Position numbers and translations under genes: made by a program | Assembly (NCBI RefSeq): GCF_033441515.1 | Contig: NZ_JAWQJT010000003.1 | Location: forward strand, 2,294,001-2,358,000 | Length of the DNA stretch: 64,000 bases | Source: Amycolatopsis solani | GTDB taxonomy: Bacteria > Actinomycetota > Actinomycetes > Mycobacteriales > Pseudonocardiaceae | Reading direction: 5' to 3' | Notes under the pieces: model-generated | What the model was told of the DNA's origin: nothing | Database searches by the model: none | The model's input: the letters and a program-made list of their open reading frames with translations, nothing else | Shown here: one piece after another, positions 44,867 through 53,285 of the stretch | How positions within the stretch are numbered: position 1 is the first letter of the stretch | How the letters are laid out: every line of letters starts with the position of its first letter

Positions 44867-46971
44867 CGACGACCGCGCCCAAGGGCAGGCTGCTGCGCGG
44901 TGGCCGCGCCGTCGCCCGGATCCTGCTGGTCTGGGCCGCGGTGACCGGCGCGCTGCGGCTGCTCGACGTCCTCCTGCCCGGCTTCCGGATGACGCACTGG
45001 TGGCAGCCGACGGTGTGCGCGCTGCTGCTCGGCCTGCTCGCCGGCGTCGCCTGGCCGCTCGTCATGCGCATCGCCTACCCGCTGGCGTTCTTCACCTTCG
45101 GTCTCTCCGGGTTCCTGCTGCTCGGCGCCGGGACGCTCGCCGTGTTCCACACCGTGCCCGGCGTCGAGATCGACGGCTTCCGGACCGCGGTGCTCGTCAC
45201 CGTCGCCATGGCCGGGGTGGGCGCGCTCATCTCCGCCGGGCTGGCCATCGACGAGGACGAGATCTTCTTCCGCCGCGCGAACCGCCGCCGCCGTCGTCAC
45301 GCCGCCACGCCCGGCGACGCCGGTCAGCCGCCCGGCGTGGTGTTCCTGCAGATCGACGGCCTCGGCTTCGACACCGTCCGCCGCGCGATCCGCGACGGCG
45401 ACATGCCGACGTTCGCCGCTTGGCTCGCCGAGGACAGCCACGCGCTGACGCCGTGGCACACCGACTGGAGCTCGCAGACCGGCGCGAGCGTCTGCGGCAT
45501 CCTGCACGGCTCCAACCACGACATCCTCGGCTTCCGCTGGTACGAAAAGGACCGTGACCACGTGATGGCGTGCGCGCACCCGACCGACGCGGCCGAGATC
45601 GAGCGGCGCCACTCCGACGGGCACGGCCTGCTGTCGGGCGGCGGGGCGAGCCACGGGAACCTGTTCTCCGGCGACGCCGACCACGTCAGCCTCACCATGA
45701 GCTCGATCCCGGTGCTGGTGCCGAAGAAACTGTTGCGCCGTCGTCGCGACCGGCTCGGCGCGGGCTACTACGCCTACTTCGCGAACCCGATCAACGCGCT
45801 GCGGACGTTCGTCGTCGCGCTCGCCGACGTCTTCCGCGAGATCAGCGCGTCGGTCCGCCAACGCCGCGCGGGTGTCGTGCCGCGGGTCCCGCGCGGCGGC
45901 TGGTACCCCCTCGCGCGGCCGGGCACGACGGTGATCGCGCGCGACGTCGTCGTGTCGGCGATCCTCGGCGACATGCTCGCCGGCCGCCCGGTGGTGTACG
46001 CGGACTTCCTCGGCTACGACGAAGTCGCGCACCACTCCGGCATCGAGCGCTTCGACACGCTGTCGGTGCTGCGCTCGATCGACCAGCAGATCGCGCGGCT
46101 GCACCGGGCTTCGCGGCTCGCCCCGCGCCGCTACCACGTCGTCGCGTTGTCGGACCACGGCCAGACGCAGGGCCAGGCGTTCTCGCAGCGCTTCGGCGAG
46201 ACGATCGAGGCGTACGTCGGACGGCTGTGCGGCGGCTCGCCCCCGGCGTCCGCGGGCAAGCGGCGCCAGGCCGAGAGCTGGCAGATCAACGCGGCGCTGG
46301 CGGAGGCGACGAAGAGCGGCGGCCTGATCGCGCGCCGGCTGCGGGCCCGGGTGGAGAACGCGGAGTGCGCCGGAGACCGCCCGCGCACGACGTCCGGCTC
46401 CCCCGGCGCGGTCACCCGGGTCGCGCCGGGCGTGGTCGCGGTCGTGTCCGGGCACGTCGCGATGGTGTCGTTCACCGAGCACGAAGGCCGCGTCGAGCTG
46501 GAGACGATCGAGCGCGAGTTCCCCGACCTGCTGCCGTCGCTGGTGGACCACCCCGGCGTCGGGTTCCTGCTGGTCCGCAGCCGCGAATTCGGCCCGGTGG
46601 TGCTGGGCCGCGACGGACTGCACCGGCTCGCGACGGGCGTCGTCATCGGCGAGGACCCGCTGCCGCCGTACGGCCCGCACGCGGCGGACCTGATCCGGCG
46701 CGTCGACACGTTCCCGCACTGCGCGGACATCATGATCAACAGCCGCTACGACCCGGAGTCGGACCAGGCGTCCCCGTTCGAGACGCACGTCGGTTCGCAC
46801 GGCGGACTCGGCGGCCCGCAACAACGCGGCTTCGTCGTCCACCCGCGCGAATTCGGCTTCCCCGGCGCGGTCGTCGGCGCGGAGGCCCTGCACCGCGTGT
46901 TCCGGGGGTGGCTCACGGAACTGGGCCACCCCGCGCCCGTTCCCGCCGAAGTTTCGGAGGTAGTTTCGTGA
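44863..46971 (+). CDS. holin-4-like membrane domain fused to alkaline-phosphatase-superfamily phosphodiesterase
   Basis: 702 residues from GTG. The N-terminal about 140 residues have four membrane helices resembling the phage holin family 4 superfamily (MTHWWQPTVCALLLGLLAGV, ITAFFTFGLSG-like segments). From about 160 the protein has the nucleotide-pyrophosphatase/phosphodiesterase core: FLQIDGLGFDTV, TDWSSQTGAS with a candidate nucleophile Thr, DFLGYDEVAHHSG and LSDHGQTQG, all metal-binding motifs. The catalytic domain should be placed outside or inside depending on helix number. A phospholipid or polyprenyl substrate fits the DedA partner. Family members are commonly annotated as phage holin family protein in actinobacteria. 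Confidence 0.85.
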   Translation: MTTTAPKGRLLRGGRAVARILLVWAAVTGALRLLDVLLPGFRMTHWWQPTVCALLLGLLAGVAWPLVMRIAYPLAFFTFGLSGFLLLGAGTLAVFHTVPGVEIDGFRTAVLVTVAMAGVGALISAGLAIDEDEIFFRRANRRRRRHAATPGDAGQPPGVVFLQIDGLGFDTVRRAIRDGDMPTFAAWLAEDSHALTPWHTDWSSQTGASVCGILHGSNHDILGFRWYEKDRDHVMACAHPTDAAEIERRHSDGHGLLSGGGASHGNLFSGDADHVSLTMSSIPVLVPKKLLRRRRDRLGAGYYAYFANPINALRTFVVALADVFREISASVRQRRAGVVPRVPRGGWYPLARPGTTVIARDVVVSAILGDMLAGRPVVYADFLGYDEVAHHSGIERFDTLSVLRSIDQQIARLHRASRLAPRRYHVVALSDHGQTQGQAFSQRFGETIEAYVGRLCGGSPPASAGKRRQAESWQINAALAEATKSGGLIARRLRARVENAECAGDRPRTTSGSPGAVTRVAPGVVAVVSGHVAMVSFTEHEGRVELETIEREFPDLLPSLVDHPGVGFLLVRSREFGPVVLGRDGLHRLATGVVIGEDPLPPYGPHAADLIRRVDTFPHCADIMINSRYDPESDQASPFETHVGSHGGLGGPQQRGFVVHPREFGFPGAVVGAEALHRVFRGWLTELGHPAPVPAEVSEVVS

Positions 46972-47198
46972 GTCTGACGGTGTACGGCGCATCCTGGTGC
47001 CCGGACGTCAAGCGCAGCCGCGCTTTGCTCGACGGACTCGGCATCGAGTATTCCTATGTGGACGTCGAGGCCGACGCGGCCGCGGAAGCGCGGGTCCGCG
47101 AACTGCAGAACGGCGCGCGCCGCATCCCCACGATCGTCTGGGCCGACGGCACGTTCCTAGTCGAGCCGTCCGACGACGAGCTGAGCGCGCGGTTGTGA
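46968..47198 (+). CDS. glutaredoxin-like protein with a single Cys
   Basis: 76 residues from GTG overlapping the previous stop. The thioredoxin fold is clear: TVYGASWCPDVKRSRALLDG, YVDVEADAAAEARVRELQN, RRIPTIVWADGTFLVEPSDD. Mycoredoxins have CPYC or similar; here the motif is CPDV, so only the first Cys remains and the protein would act by a monothiol mechanism or as a carrier. In the five-gene operon its partner could be the phosphodiesterase or the methyltransferase. Confidence 0.8.
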   Translation: MSLTVYGASWCPDVKRSRALLDGLGIEYSYVDVEADAAAEARVRELQNGARRIPTIVWADGTFLVEPSDDELSARL

Positions 47199-48142
47199 AG
47201 CTGCTGCGCGAGCTGCCATTGGGCACGCGGGTCGTGGTCCGGTACCGCGTCGAGGGCGGCTTCACCGACGCCCTGGGCGACCTGGCGGCGCGGGATCTCA
47301 CGACGTGCACGGTGGAAACCCGGCGCGGCCCGGTGGTGGTGCCGTTCTCGGCGGTCACCCTCGCCAAACCCGTCCCACCGCCCCCGGCACGCCGCTCGCG
47401 GTTCGAGGCACTGGTGGCCGAAGCCGACACAGTTTCCGTGGACGGCTGGGACTTCTCGTGGCTCGACGGCCGCGCCACGGAGGCCCGCCCCTCGTGGGGC
47501 TACCAGCGCCTGCTGGCCGACCGCCTCGCCGCCGTCGAATCGGCCCTCGACCTGGAAACCGGCGGCGGCGAAGTCCTCGACGGTTGCCCCACGCTCCCGC
47601 CGTTGACGGTCGCAACGGAGTCCTGGCCGCCGAATGTCGCACGCGCGTCGGCCCGCCTGCGTCCACGCGGGGTCGCCGTGGTGTCCACTTCGGACTTCCC
47701 GTTCGCGGACGACGTGTTCGACCTGGTCTCCAGCCGCCACCCGGTGACGACCTCGTGGCCGGACATCGCCCGCGTCCTGCGTCCCGGAGGCACGTACTTC
47801 TCCCAGCAGGTCGGCCCGGCGAGCGTGTTCGAGCTGGTGGAGTTCTTCCTTGGGGAGCAACCCTTTTCGTCCCGCGACAGCCGCAACCCGTCCCACGCGG
47901 CCGCAGCGGCGACGGCGGCGGGCTTCGAGGTCGTCGACCTGCGTTCGGAGTCCCTGCGCACGGAGTTCTTCGACATCGGCGCGGTGGTTTACTTCCTGCG
48001 CAAGGTGATCTGGATGGTGCCGGGGTTCACGGTGGAGCAGTACTTGCCGAAGTTGAGGGAGCTGCACGAGCTGATCGAGCGGGACGGGCCGTTCGTCGCG
48101 CATACGACCCGGTTCTTGATCGAAGCCCACCTGATCGAGTGA
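47195..48142 (+). CDS. SAM methyltransferase with an N-terminal GNAT-associated beta domain
   Basis: 315 residues from GTG overlapping the previous stop. Residues 1-60 (LPLGTRVVVRYRVEGGFTDA, then RRGPVVVPFSAVTLAKPVPP) form the SH3-like module usually found at the N-terminus of actinobacterial GNAT acetyltransferases. The C-terminal half is a methyltransferase-like domain: DDVFDLVSSRHPVT, then IARVLRPGGTYFSQQVG. Motif I is poor (LDGCPTLPP instead of DLGCGxG), so the SAM site may be altered or act differently. The module swap is unusual. It closes the five-gene operon. Confidence 0.75.
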   Translation: MKLLRELPLGTRVVVRYRVEGGFTDALGDLAARDLTTCTVETRRGPVVVPFSAVTLAKPVPPPPARRSRFEALVAEADTVSVDGWDFSWLDGRATEARPSWGYQRLLADRLAAVESALDLETGGGEVLDGCPTLPPLTVATESWPPNVARASARLRPRGVAVVSTSDFPFADDVFDLVSSRHPVTTSWPDIARVLRPGGTYFSQQVGPASVFELVEFFLGEQPFSSRDSRNPSHAAAAATAAGFEVVDLRSESLRTEFFDIGAVVYFLRKVIWMVPGFTVEQYLPKLRELHELIERDGPFVAHTTRFLIEAHLIE

Positions 48143-48171
48143 TGAACAGGTGTTCGTATTGGCGGTAATCT
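48143..48171 (+). promoter_or_regulatory. promoter with LexA-type SOS box for the HNH gene
   Basis: GAACAGGTGTTC (48144-48155) fits the GAAC-N4-GTTC form of the actinobacterial LexA box. It overlaps a -35-like TGAACA (48143-48148), which is 17 bases from TAATCT (48166-48171). The -10 ends 6 bases before the GTG at 48178, so the transcript would be leaderless. 13E12/DUF222-type genes of mycobacteria are known members of the LexA regulon, which supports the reading. Confidence 0.65.
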
Positions 48172-48177
48172 CGGGGT

Positions 48178-49404
48178 GTGGACAGACAAGCGGTGTGGCA
48201 AGCGGACGCGGAGGCCTTGGCCGACCGCCTCCGCTCCCTGCTCACCGTCGTCCGCTCCGCTGAGGCCGAAATCGGTGCACTGCTGGTGGAAATCGAGTCC
48301 CGCGGTGTGCAGGAACTGTTCGGCTACCGTTCGGTGGCGCGGTTGTTCGAGCACCTCGCCGACGTCCCCCGCGCGGCCGCCGAACGTACTGTCACCCGCG
48401 CCCACGCCCTGCACCCCAGCCGTTCTCTCGATGCCGGTCCCGCCCTGGCCCCCGCCACCGCCGTGGCCGCTGCCTCCGGCGGGTTGAGCACCCCGATGAT
48501 CGACACGATCGTCGAGACGTTGACCCGGATCCCGGTCGAGCACCGCGAGAGCGCCGAAGCGGATCTGCTCACCTTCGCCGCCGACGCCGGCCACAAACAG
48601 GTCGCCGCCCTCGGCGCCCGCATCATCGCCCACCTCGACCCCGACGGCGCCCCGCCTCTGGACACCGACCCGGTCACCCCCGCCCGCGAACTCTCCCTAC
48701 GTCGCAAACGCACCGGAACATGGGAGCTGTCGGGCCGCTTCGACGACGAGACCGGCACCCGCGCCCACGCCCTGCTCGACGCGTTGGCCGAGCGCCGCAC
48801 CACCCCCGACGAGGGTCCCGACCTGCGCTCCCCGCAGGAACGCTACGGCGACGCGTTCTCCGACGCGGTGGACTTGGCCCTCAACGCCCCGGACCTGCCG
48901 ATGCAGGCCGGGGAACGCGCCCACGTGCTGGTGGCGGTGTCCCTGGCCGACCTGCAGTCCGGTCTCGGCACCGCGACCTTGGGCGACACCGGCCGGATCT
49001 CCGCGGCCGAGGCCCGCGTCCACGCCTGCGACTGCAAACTGATCCCCGCCGTCCTCGGCGCCCAAAGCGAACCCCTCGATGTGGGCCGAGCCCGCCGCCT
49101 GATCACCCCCGGCCTACGCCGCGCGTTGTTCCTGCGCGACCGCGGCTGCGCCTTCCCTGGCTGCCATCGCCCACCCCGGCACTGCCAGGGTCACCACATC
49201 CGCCACTGGGCCGACGGCGGCCCGACGGAGCTGGCTAACCTGGTCCTGCTCTGCGCCCATCACCACCGGTTGCTGCACCGTTCGGGCTGGCAGGTCCGCA
49301 TCGCCGCGGATGGTCACCCGGAGTTCCTCCCGCCGATGTTCTTGGACAAGCGTCGAAAACCCAGGCGCAACAACCTGCACCAGCCGCTGCCCTTCGCAGC
49401 CTGA
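48178..49404 (+). CDS. DUF222/13E12-type HNH endonuclease
   Basis: 408 residues from GTG. The N-terminal about 300 residues are the DUF222 helical region. The C-terminal HNH nuclease is at about 325-365: CAFPGCHRPPRHCQGHHI with the zinc Cys pair and the metal His, then GGPTELANLVLLCAHHH. Such genes are present in many copies in actinomycetes and behave like domesticated or mobile homing-nuclease-type elements. A LexA box in front suggests induction by DNA damage. No flanking repeats mark it as mobile here. Confidence 0.9.
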   Translation: MDRQAVWQADAEALADRLRSLLTVVRSAEAEIGALLVEIESRGVQELFGYRSVARLFEHLADVPRAAAERTVTRAHALHPSRSLDAGPALAPATAVAAASGGLSTPMIDTIVETLTRIPVEHRESAEADLLTFAADAGHKQVAALGARIIAHLDPDGAPPLDTDPVTPARELSLRRKRTGTWELSGRFDDETGTRAHALLDALAERRTTPDEGPDLRSPQERYGDAFSDAVDLALNAPDLPMQAGERAHVLVAVSLADLQSGLGTATLGDTGRISAAEARVHACDCKLIPAVLGAQSEPLDVGRARRLITPGLRRALFLRDRGCAFPGCHRPPRHCQGHHIRHWADGGPTELANLVLLCAHHHRLLHRSGWQVRIAADGHPEFLPPMFLDKRRKPRRNNLHQPLPFAA

Positions 49405-50157
49405 CCACTCTCGAATAAGGGTAAGGCCCGCAGCCACCGGCTCCGGGCCTACACCCACGCCCCCGTTTCGGCGGCCCACTCGCCGCCCCGCCCCGCCTCC
49501 GCCTCCGGCACCGGCTCCAGCCTCCGGCCCCGGCCCCAACTCCCGTTTCCGGGCCGCCACCGCCACCGGCCCACCCCAAGGTCCCGGACCTACATCCGCG
49601 TCAATATGCGGGCGCCCACATACCCACCCCACTCGCCTCCGGCCCCAACCCACGCCCCGCGCACCGGCACCGGCACCGGCACCGGCCAAATTTCCGGACC
49701 TACACCCTCGTCAACGTTGGGCGCCCACATACCCGCCCGCTCGCCTCCGGCCCCCGCCTCAGCCCCCGCCCCGGTCCCGACCGCTGTCCCGCCCCGCTGG
49801 CCTCCGGCCCCAAGCCGCGGCCACCGGCCCCGGCTCCAGCCCCGACTCCAGCCCCGGCTCCGGCTCCGGCTCCGGCCCACCCAAAGCCCCGGGCGGCTAT
49901 CCCGCCCCGCGCAGCGCTCGCGATCCGAGCCCGCGTCCCACATTCGGTCGCCAATGTCCCAGTCCCACGCGCCTCCACCATCGGCCCACACACCGAACCC
50001 CGAGGCGGGGCAGTCCCGCTCCGCACAGCCCCTCTCGCCGGGAGCCCGCACCCCACCGGCCGCCGTCGCCCCACCCGGCCCCCAATGCAGAAACCCCGCC
50101 GCCCCCGCCAAGTCCCAAGCCGACGGCCGTCCTCGATGAAAGCCTCGCCATCAGCGG
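49405..50157. other. C-rich low-complexity non-coding island with short tandem repeats
   Basis: About 750 bases between the 3' ends of the HNH gene and the TetR gene. The plus strand is dominated by C with alternating GG, as in the island at 15.7-16.5 kb. It contains hexamer runs of ACCGGC (about 49662-49688) and of GGCTCC (about 49829-49876). No frame looks like protein on either strand, and no terminator with a clear stem was seen next to the HNH gene. Confidence 0.6.
49586..49754. repeat. diverged direct repeat with 110-bp period
   Basis: GGACCTACATCCGCGTCAAT with its flanks (49586-49646) recurs as GGACCTACACCCTCGTCAAC with its flanks (49696-49754), both ending in CTCGCCTCCGGCCCC. A more diverged third copy (GGGCCTACACCCACGC) starts near 49446. 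It looks like an old minisatellite. Confidence 0.5.
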
Positions 50158-50937
50158 TCAAAGCGCCCGAGCGATCGCCGCCTCCACGCCGTCCAGCAGC
50201 AGTTCCACCCCCGCCTCGAACGACAACCGCGCTTCCCTCTCCAGGTACGGCTCCTCCGTCTCCGACGGCTCGTACTCCACCCGCGCCACCGTCGGAAACC
50301 GCGAAGTCAAGTCCGGCACCAACTCCCCCAACAACGCCGAGCGCGCATACCACCAATCCTCCTCAGACTGCCCCGTCTCAGCCGCCGCCTGCCGAGACTC
50401 CGCCGCCGCCTGGACCGAGCCCCTCACGATGTTGAACAGCGCCGACACCACCCAGCGAACCCGAGACAGCGGCAAGCCCGTCAACGCCAGCACCGACAAC
50501 AACGTCTCCTGAACGTGGAACTCCCCCGGGCCCAGCACCGGGCGAGCCGGGGACACCTGCAGCAGCCAGGGGTGCCGCAAATGCAGTTCCCACAACGCAT
50601 CAGCCAGCGCCAACGCCGCCGCACGCCAGCCCGAAGCCGACGGGTACGACGAAGGCAGCTCCGCCAGGGTGCGGTCGTACATCAAATCAACCAGCTCGGT
50701 CTTGCCCGGAACATACGTATACAACGCCATCGCCGTCCGGCCGAGGCGCTCGCCGACCGAGCGCATCGACAGGGCCGGCATGCCCTCGGCGTCCGCTATC
50801 TCGATCGCCGCCGACACGATCGCCTCGACGGACAGGCCCGGTTTGGGGCCCGGGCCGGTGCGCGGGGCGCCCAGCCGCGGGCCCCACAGCAGTTCCATGG
50901 AGCGGCGGGCGTCGCCCTGACCCGCGAAGACGACCAC
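50158..50937 (-). CDS. TetR-family regulator next to the UvrA-like gene
   Basis: 259 residues from GTG. Residues about 25-85 are the helix-turn-helix (VSAAIEIADAEGMPALSMRSVGERLGRTAMALYTYVPG); the rest is the TetR_C domain of the TetR/ActR type (WELHLRHPWLLQVSPARPVLGP) common to drug-responsive repressors. It is divergent from a UvrA-like ABC gene with 74 bp between. It likely represses that gene until a ligand is bound. Confidence 0.9.
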   Translation of the reverse strand: MVVFAGQGDARRSMELLWGPRLGAPRTGPGPKPGLSVEAIVSAAIEIADAEGMPALSMRSVGERLGRTAMALYTYVPGKTELVDLMYDRTLAELPSSYPSASGWRAAALALADALWELHLRHPWLLQVSPARPVLGPGEFHVQETLLSVLALTGLPLSRVRWVVSALFNIVRGSVQAAAESRQAAAETGQSEEDWWYARSALLGELVPDLTSRFPTVARVEYEPSETEEPYLEREARLSFEAGVELLLDGVEAAIARAL

Positions 50938-50957
50938 CTTGCCGACTCCTTACGCCA

Positions 50958-50985
50958 TAAAGTAATGTACCGAAGAATCACTTTA
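50958..50985. promoter_or_regulatory. operator candidate between TetR and UvrA-like genes
   Basis: TAAAGT (50958-50963) and ACTTTA (50980-50985) form an inverted repeat with a 16-base spacer in the AT-rich middle of the divergent region; a third TAAAG follows at about 50991. Centred so, it could block both promoters. Confidence 0.5.
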
Positions 50986-51011
50986 CAGCCTAAAGCATCG
51001 AGAAGGACGGT

Positions 51012-53285
51012 ATGACTTCACCCAGGCGGGCCGCCGACACCCACGACGTGATCGAGGTCCGGGGAGCCCGGGAGAACAACCTGACCGGCATCGACCTGGA
51101 CATCCCGAAGCGGCGGCTCACGGTGTTCACCGGTGTGTCCGGCTCCGGCAAGTCGTCGCTGGTCTTCGGCACCATCGCGGCCGAATCCCAGCGGCTGATC
51201 AACGAGACCTACAGCGCTTTCCTCCAGTCGTTCATGCCGAGCCTGTCGCGCCCGGACGTCGACCTGCTGGAAAACCTCAGCGCGGCCATCGTCGTCGACC
51301 AGGAACGCATGGGCGCCAACTCGCGCTCGACCGTCGGCACCGCGACCGACGCCTACGCGATGCTGCGGATCGCCTTCTCCCGGCTCGGCGAGCCGTACGT
51401 CGGCACGTCCGGCGCCTTCAGCTTCAACCTTCCCGAAGGCATGTGCCCGGCCTGCGAGGGCCTCGGCCGGGTGTCCGACCTCGACGTGGACGCCCTGCTC
51501 GACTTCGACCTCTCCCTGCACGAAGGCGCGATCCAGGTCCCGGGCTTCACCCCGGACACGTGGTACGTGCAGACCTACCTCTCCTCCGGCTTCTACGACC
51601 CCGACGCCAAGATCCGCGACTTCACGCCGGAGCAGCTCGACGCCCTGCTGCACAAGGACTCCTGCAAAGTCAAGGTCGGCAAGACCAACGTGACCTACGA
51701 AGGCCTCGCGGTGAAGGTCCGGCGGCTCTACCTGCACAAGGACGTCGAGTCGCTGCAGCCGAAGCTGCGCGCGTTCATCGAGAAGGCCGCCACCTTCAAG
51801 ACCTGCGACGAGTGCGGTGGCGCCCGGCTGAACCAGGCCTCGCTCTCGGCGAAGATCGACGGCAAGAACATCGCCGACTGCGCCGCCCTGCAGATCAGCG
51901 ACCTCGCCGACTTCGTGCGGAGCCTCGACGCGCCGTCGATCCGGCCGCTGCTGGGCAACCTGCGCGACACGCTCGACTCGCTGGTCGAGATCGGCCTCGG
52001 CTACCTCTCGCTCGACCGCGAATCCGCGACGCTCTCCGGTGGCGAGGCGCAGCGCGTGAAGATGGTGCGCCACCTCGGTTCCAGCCTCACCGACGTCACC
52101 TACGTCTTCGACGAGCCGACCGTCGGGCTGCACCCGCACGACATCGAGCGGATGAACAACCTGCTGCTCTGCCTGCGGGACAAGGGGAACACGATCCTGG
52201 TCGTCGAGCACAAGCCGGAGACGATCCGGATCGCCGACCACGTCGTCGACCTCGGGCCCGGCGCGGGCACCGACGGCGGGCGGCTCTGCTACACCGGCGA
52301 CCTCGACGGCTTGCGCGCGTCCGGCACGCTCACCGGGCGCCACCTCGACCACCGCGTCACGCTGCGGGAACAGCCGCGCCGGCCCACCGGGCACGTCAAG
52401 ATCACCGGCGCGAAGCTGCACAACCTGCGTGACGTCAGCGTGGACGTCCCGCTCGGCGTCCTGACCGTCGTGACCGGGGTCGCCGGGTCCGGGAAGAGCT
52501 CGCTGATCCACGGCTCGCTCGCCCACCGCGACGACGTCGTCGTGGTCGACCAGTCCGCGATCCGCGGGTCGCGCCGGTCCAACCCGGCCACCTACACCGG
52601 CCTGCTCGACCCGATCCGCGCCGCCTTCGCCAAGGCCAACGGCGTCAAGGCGAGCCTGTTCAGCGCCAACTCCGAAGGCGCCTGCCCGAAGTGCAAGGGC
52701 CTCGGCGTGATCTACACCGACCTCGCGATGATGGCCGGCGTCGCGTCCGTCTGCGAAGAGTGCGAGGGGCGGCGGTTCACGCCGCAGGTGCTGACGTACG
52801 AGCTGCGGGACAAGAACATCAGCGAGGTCTTCGGGATGTCCGTCGCCGAGGCGCGCGAGTTCTTCGACGGCGGCACCGCGCGGACGGTGCTCGACCGCCT
52901 CGCCGACGTCGGTCTCGGCTACCTGACGCTCGGCCAGCCGCTCACGACGCTGTCCGGCGGCGAACGGCAGCGGCTCAAGCTGGCGATCCGGATGGCCGAG
53001 AAGGGCTCGACCTACATCCTCGACGAGCCGACCACCGGCTTGCACCTCGCCGACGTCGACCAGCTGCTCGCGTTGCTGGACCGGATCGTCGACGCGGGCA
53101 ACACGGTGATCGTGATCGAGCACCACCAGGCCGTGATGGCGCACGCCGACTGGCTGATCGACCTCGGCCCCGGCGCCGGGCACGACGGCGGGCGTGTGGT
53201 GTTCACCGGAACACCCGCCGAGCTGGTCGAAACCGCGTCCACCCTGACCGCCCGACACCTGCGCGAATACCTGGGGAAGCCGTGA
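51012..53285 (+). CDS. UvrA-like ABC ATPase (class without full-length DNA-repair insertion)
   Basis: 757 residues, shorter than UvrA (about 940). Two ABC domains: Walker A GVSGSGKSS (about 41-49) and a second GVAGSGKSS near 492, signatures TLSGGEAQRVK and TLSGGERQRLK, two Walker B with DEPT. Zinc-finger-like CPACEG (about 145) and CPKCKG/CEECEG segments remain. It matches UvrA2/DrrC-like paralogues that are linked to drug or DNA-intercalator tolerance in actinomycetes. Its control by TetR and coupling to the SIP gene (GTGA overlap) support a resistance role. Confidence 0.9.
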   Translation: MTSPRRAADTHDVIEVRGARENNLTGIDLDIPKRRLTVFTGVSGSGKSSLVFGTIAAESQRLINETYSAFLQSFMPSLSRPDVDLLENLSAAIVVDQERMGANSRSTVGTATDAYAMLRIAFSRLGEPYVGTSGAFSFNLPEGMCPACEGLGRVSDLDVDALLDFDLSLHEGAIQVPGFTPDTWYVQTYLSSGFYDPDAKIRDFTPEQLDALLHKDSCKVKVGKTNVTYEGLAVKVRRLYLHKDVESLQPKLRAFIEKAATFKTCDECGGARLNQASLSAKIDGKNIADCAALQISDLADFVRSLDAPSIRPLLGNLRDTLDSLVEIGLGYLSLDRESATLSGGEAQRVKMVRHLGSSLTDVTYVFDEPTVGLHPHDIERMNNLLLCLRDKGNTILVVEHKPETIRIADHVVDLGPGAGTDGGRLCYTGDLDGLRASGTLTGRHLDHRVTLREQPRRPTGHVKITGAKLHNLRDVSVDVPLGVLTVVTGVAGSGKSSLIHGSLAHRDDVVVVDQSAIRGSRRSNPATYTGLLDPIRAAFAKANGVKASLFSANSEGACPKCKGLGVIYTDLAMMAGVASVCEECEGRRFTPQVLTYELRDKNISEVFGMSVAEAREFFDGGTARTVLDRLADVGLGYLTLGQPLTTLSGGERQRLKLAIRMAEKGSTYILDEPTTGLHLADVDQLLALLDRIVDAGNTVIVIEHHQAVMAHADWLIDLGPGAGHDGGRVVFTGTPAELVETASTLTARHLREYLGKP

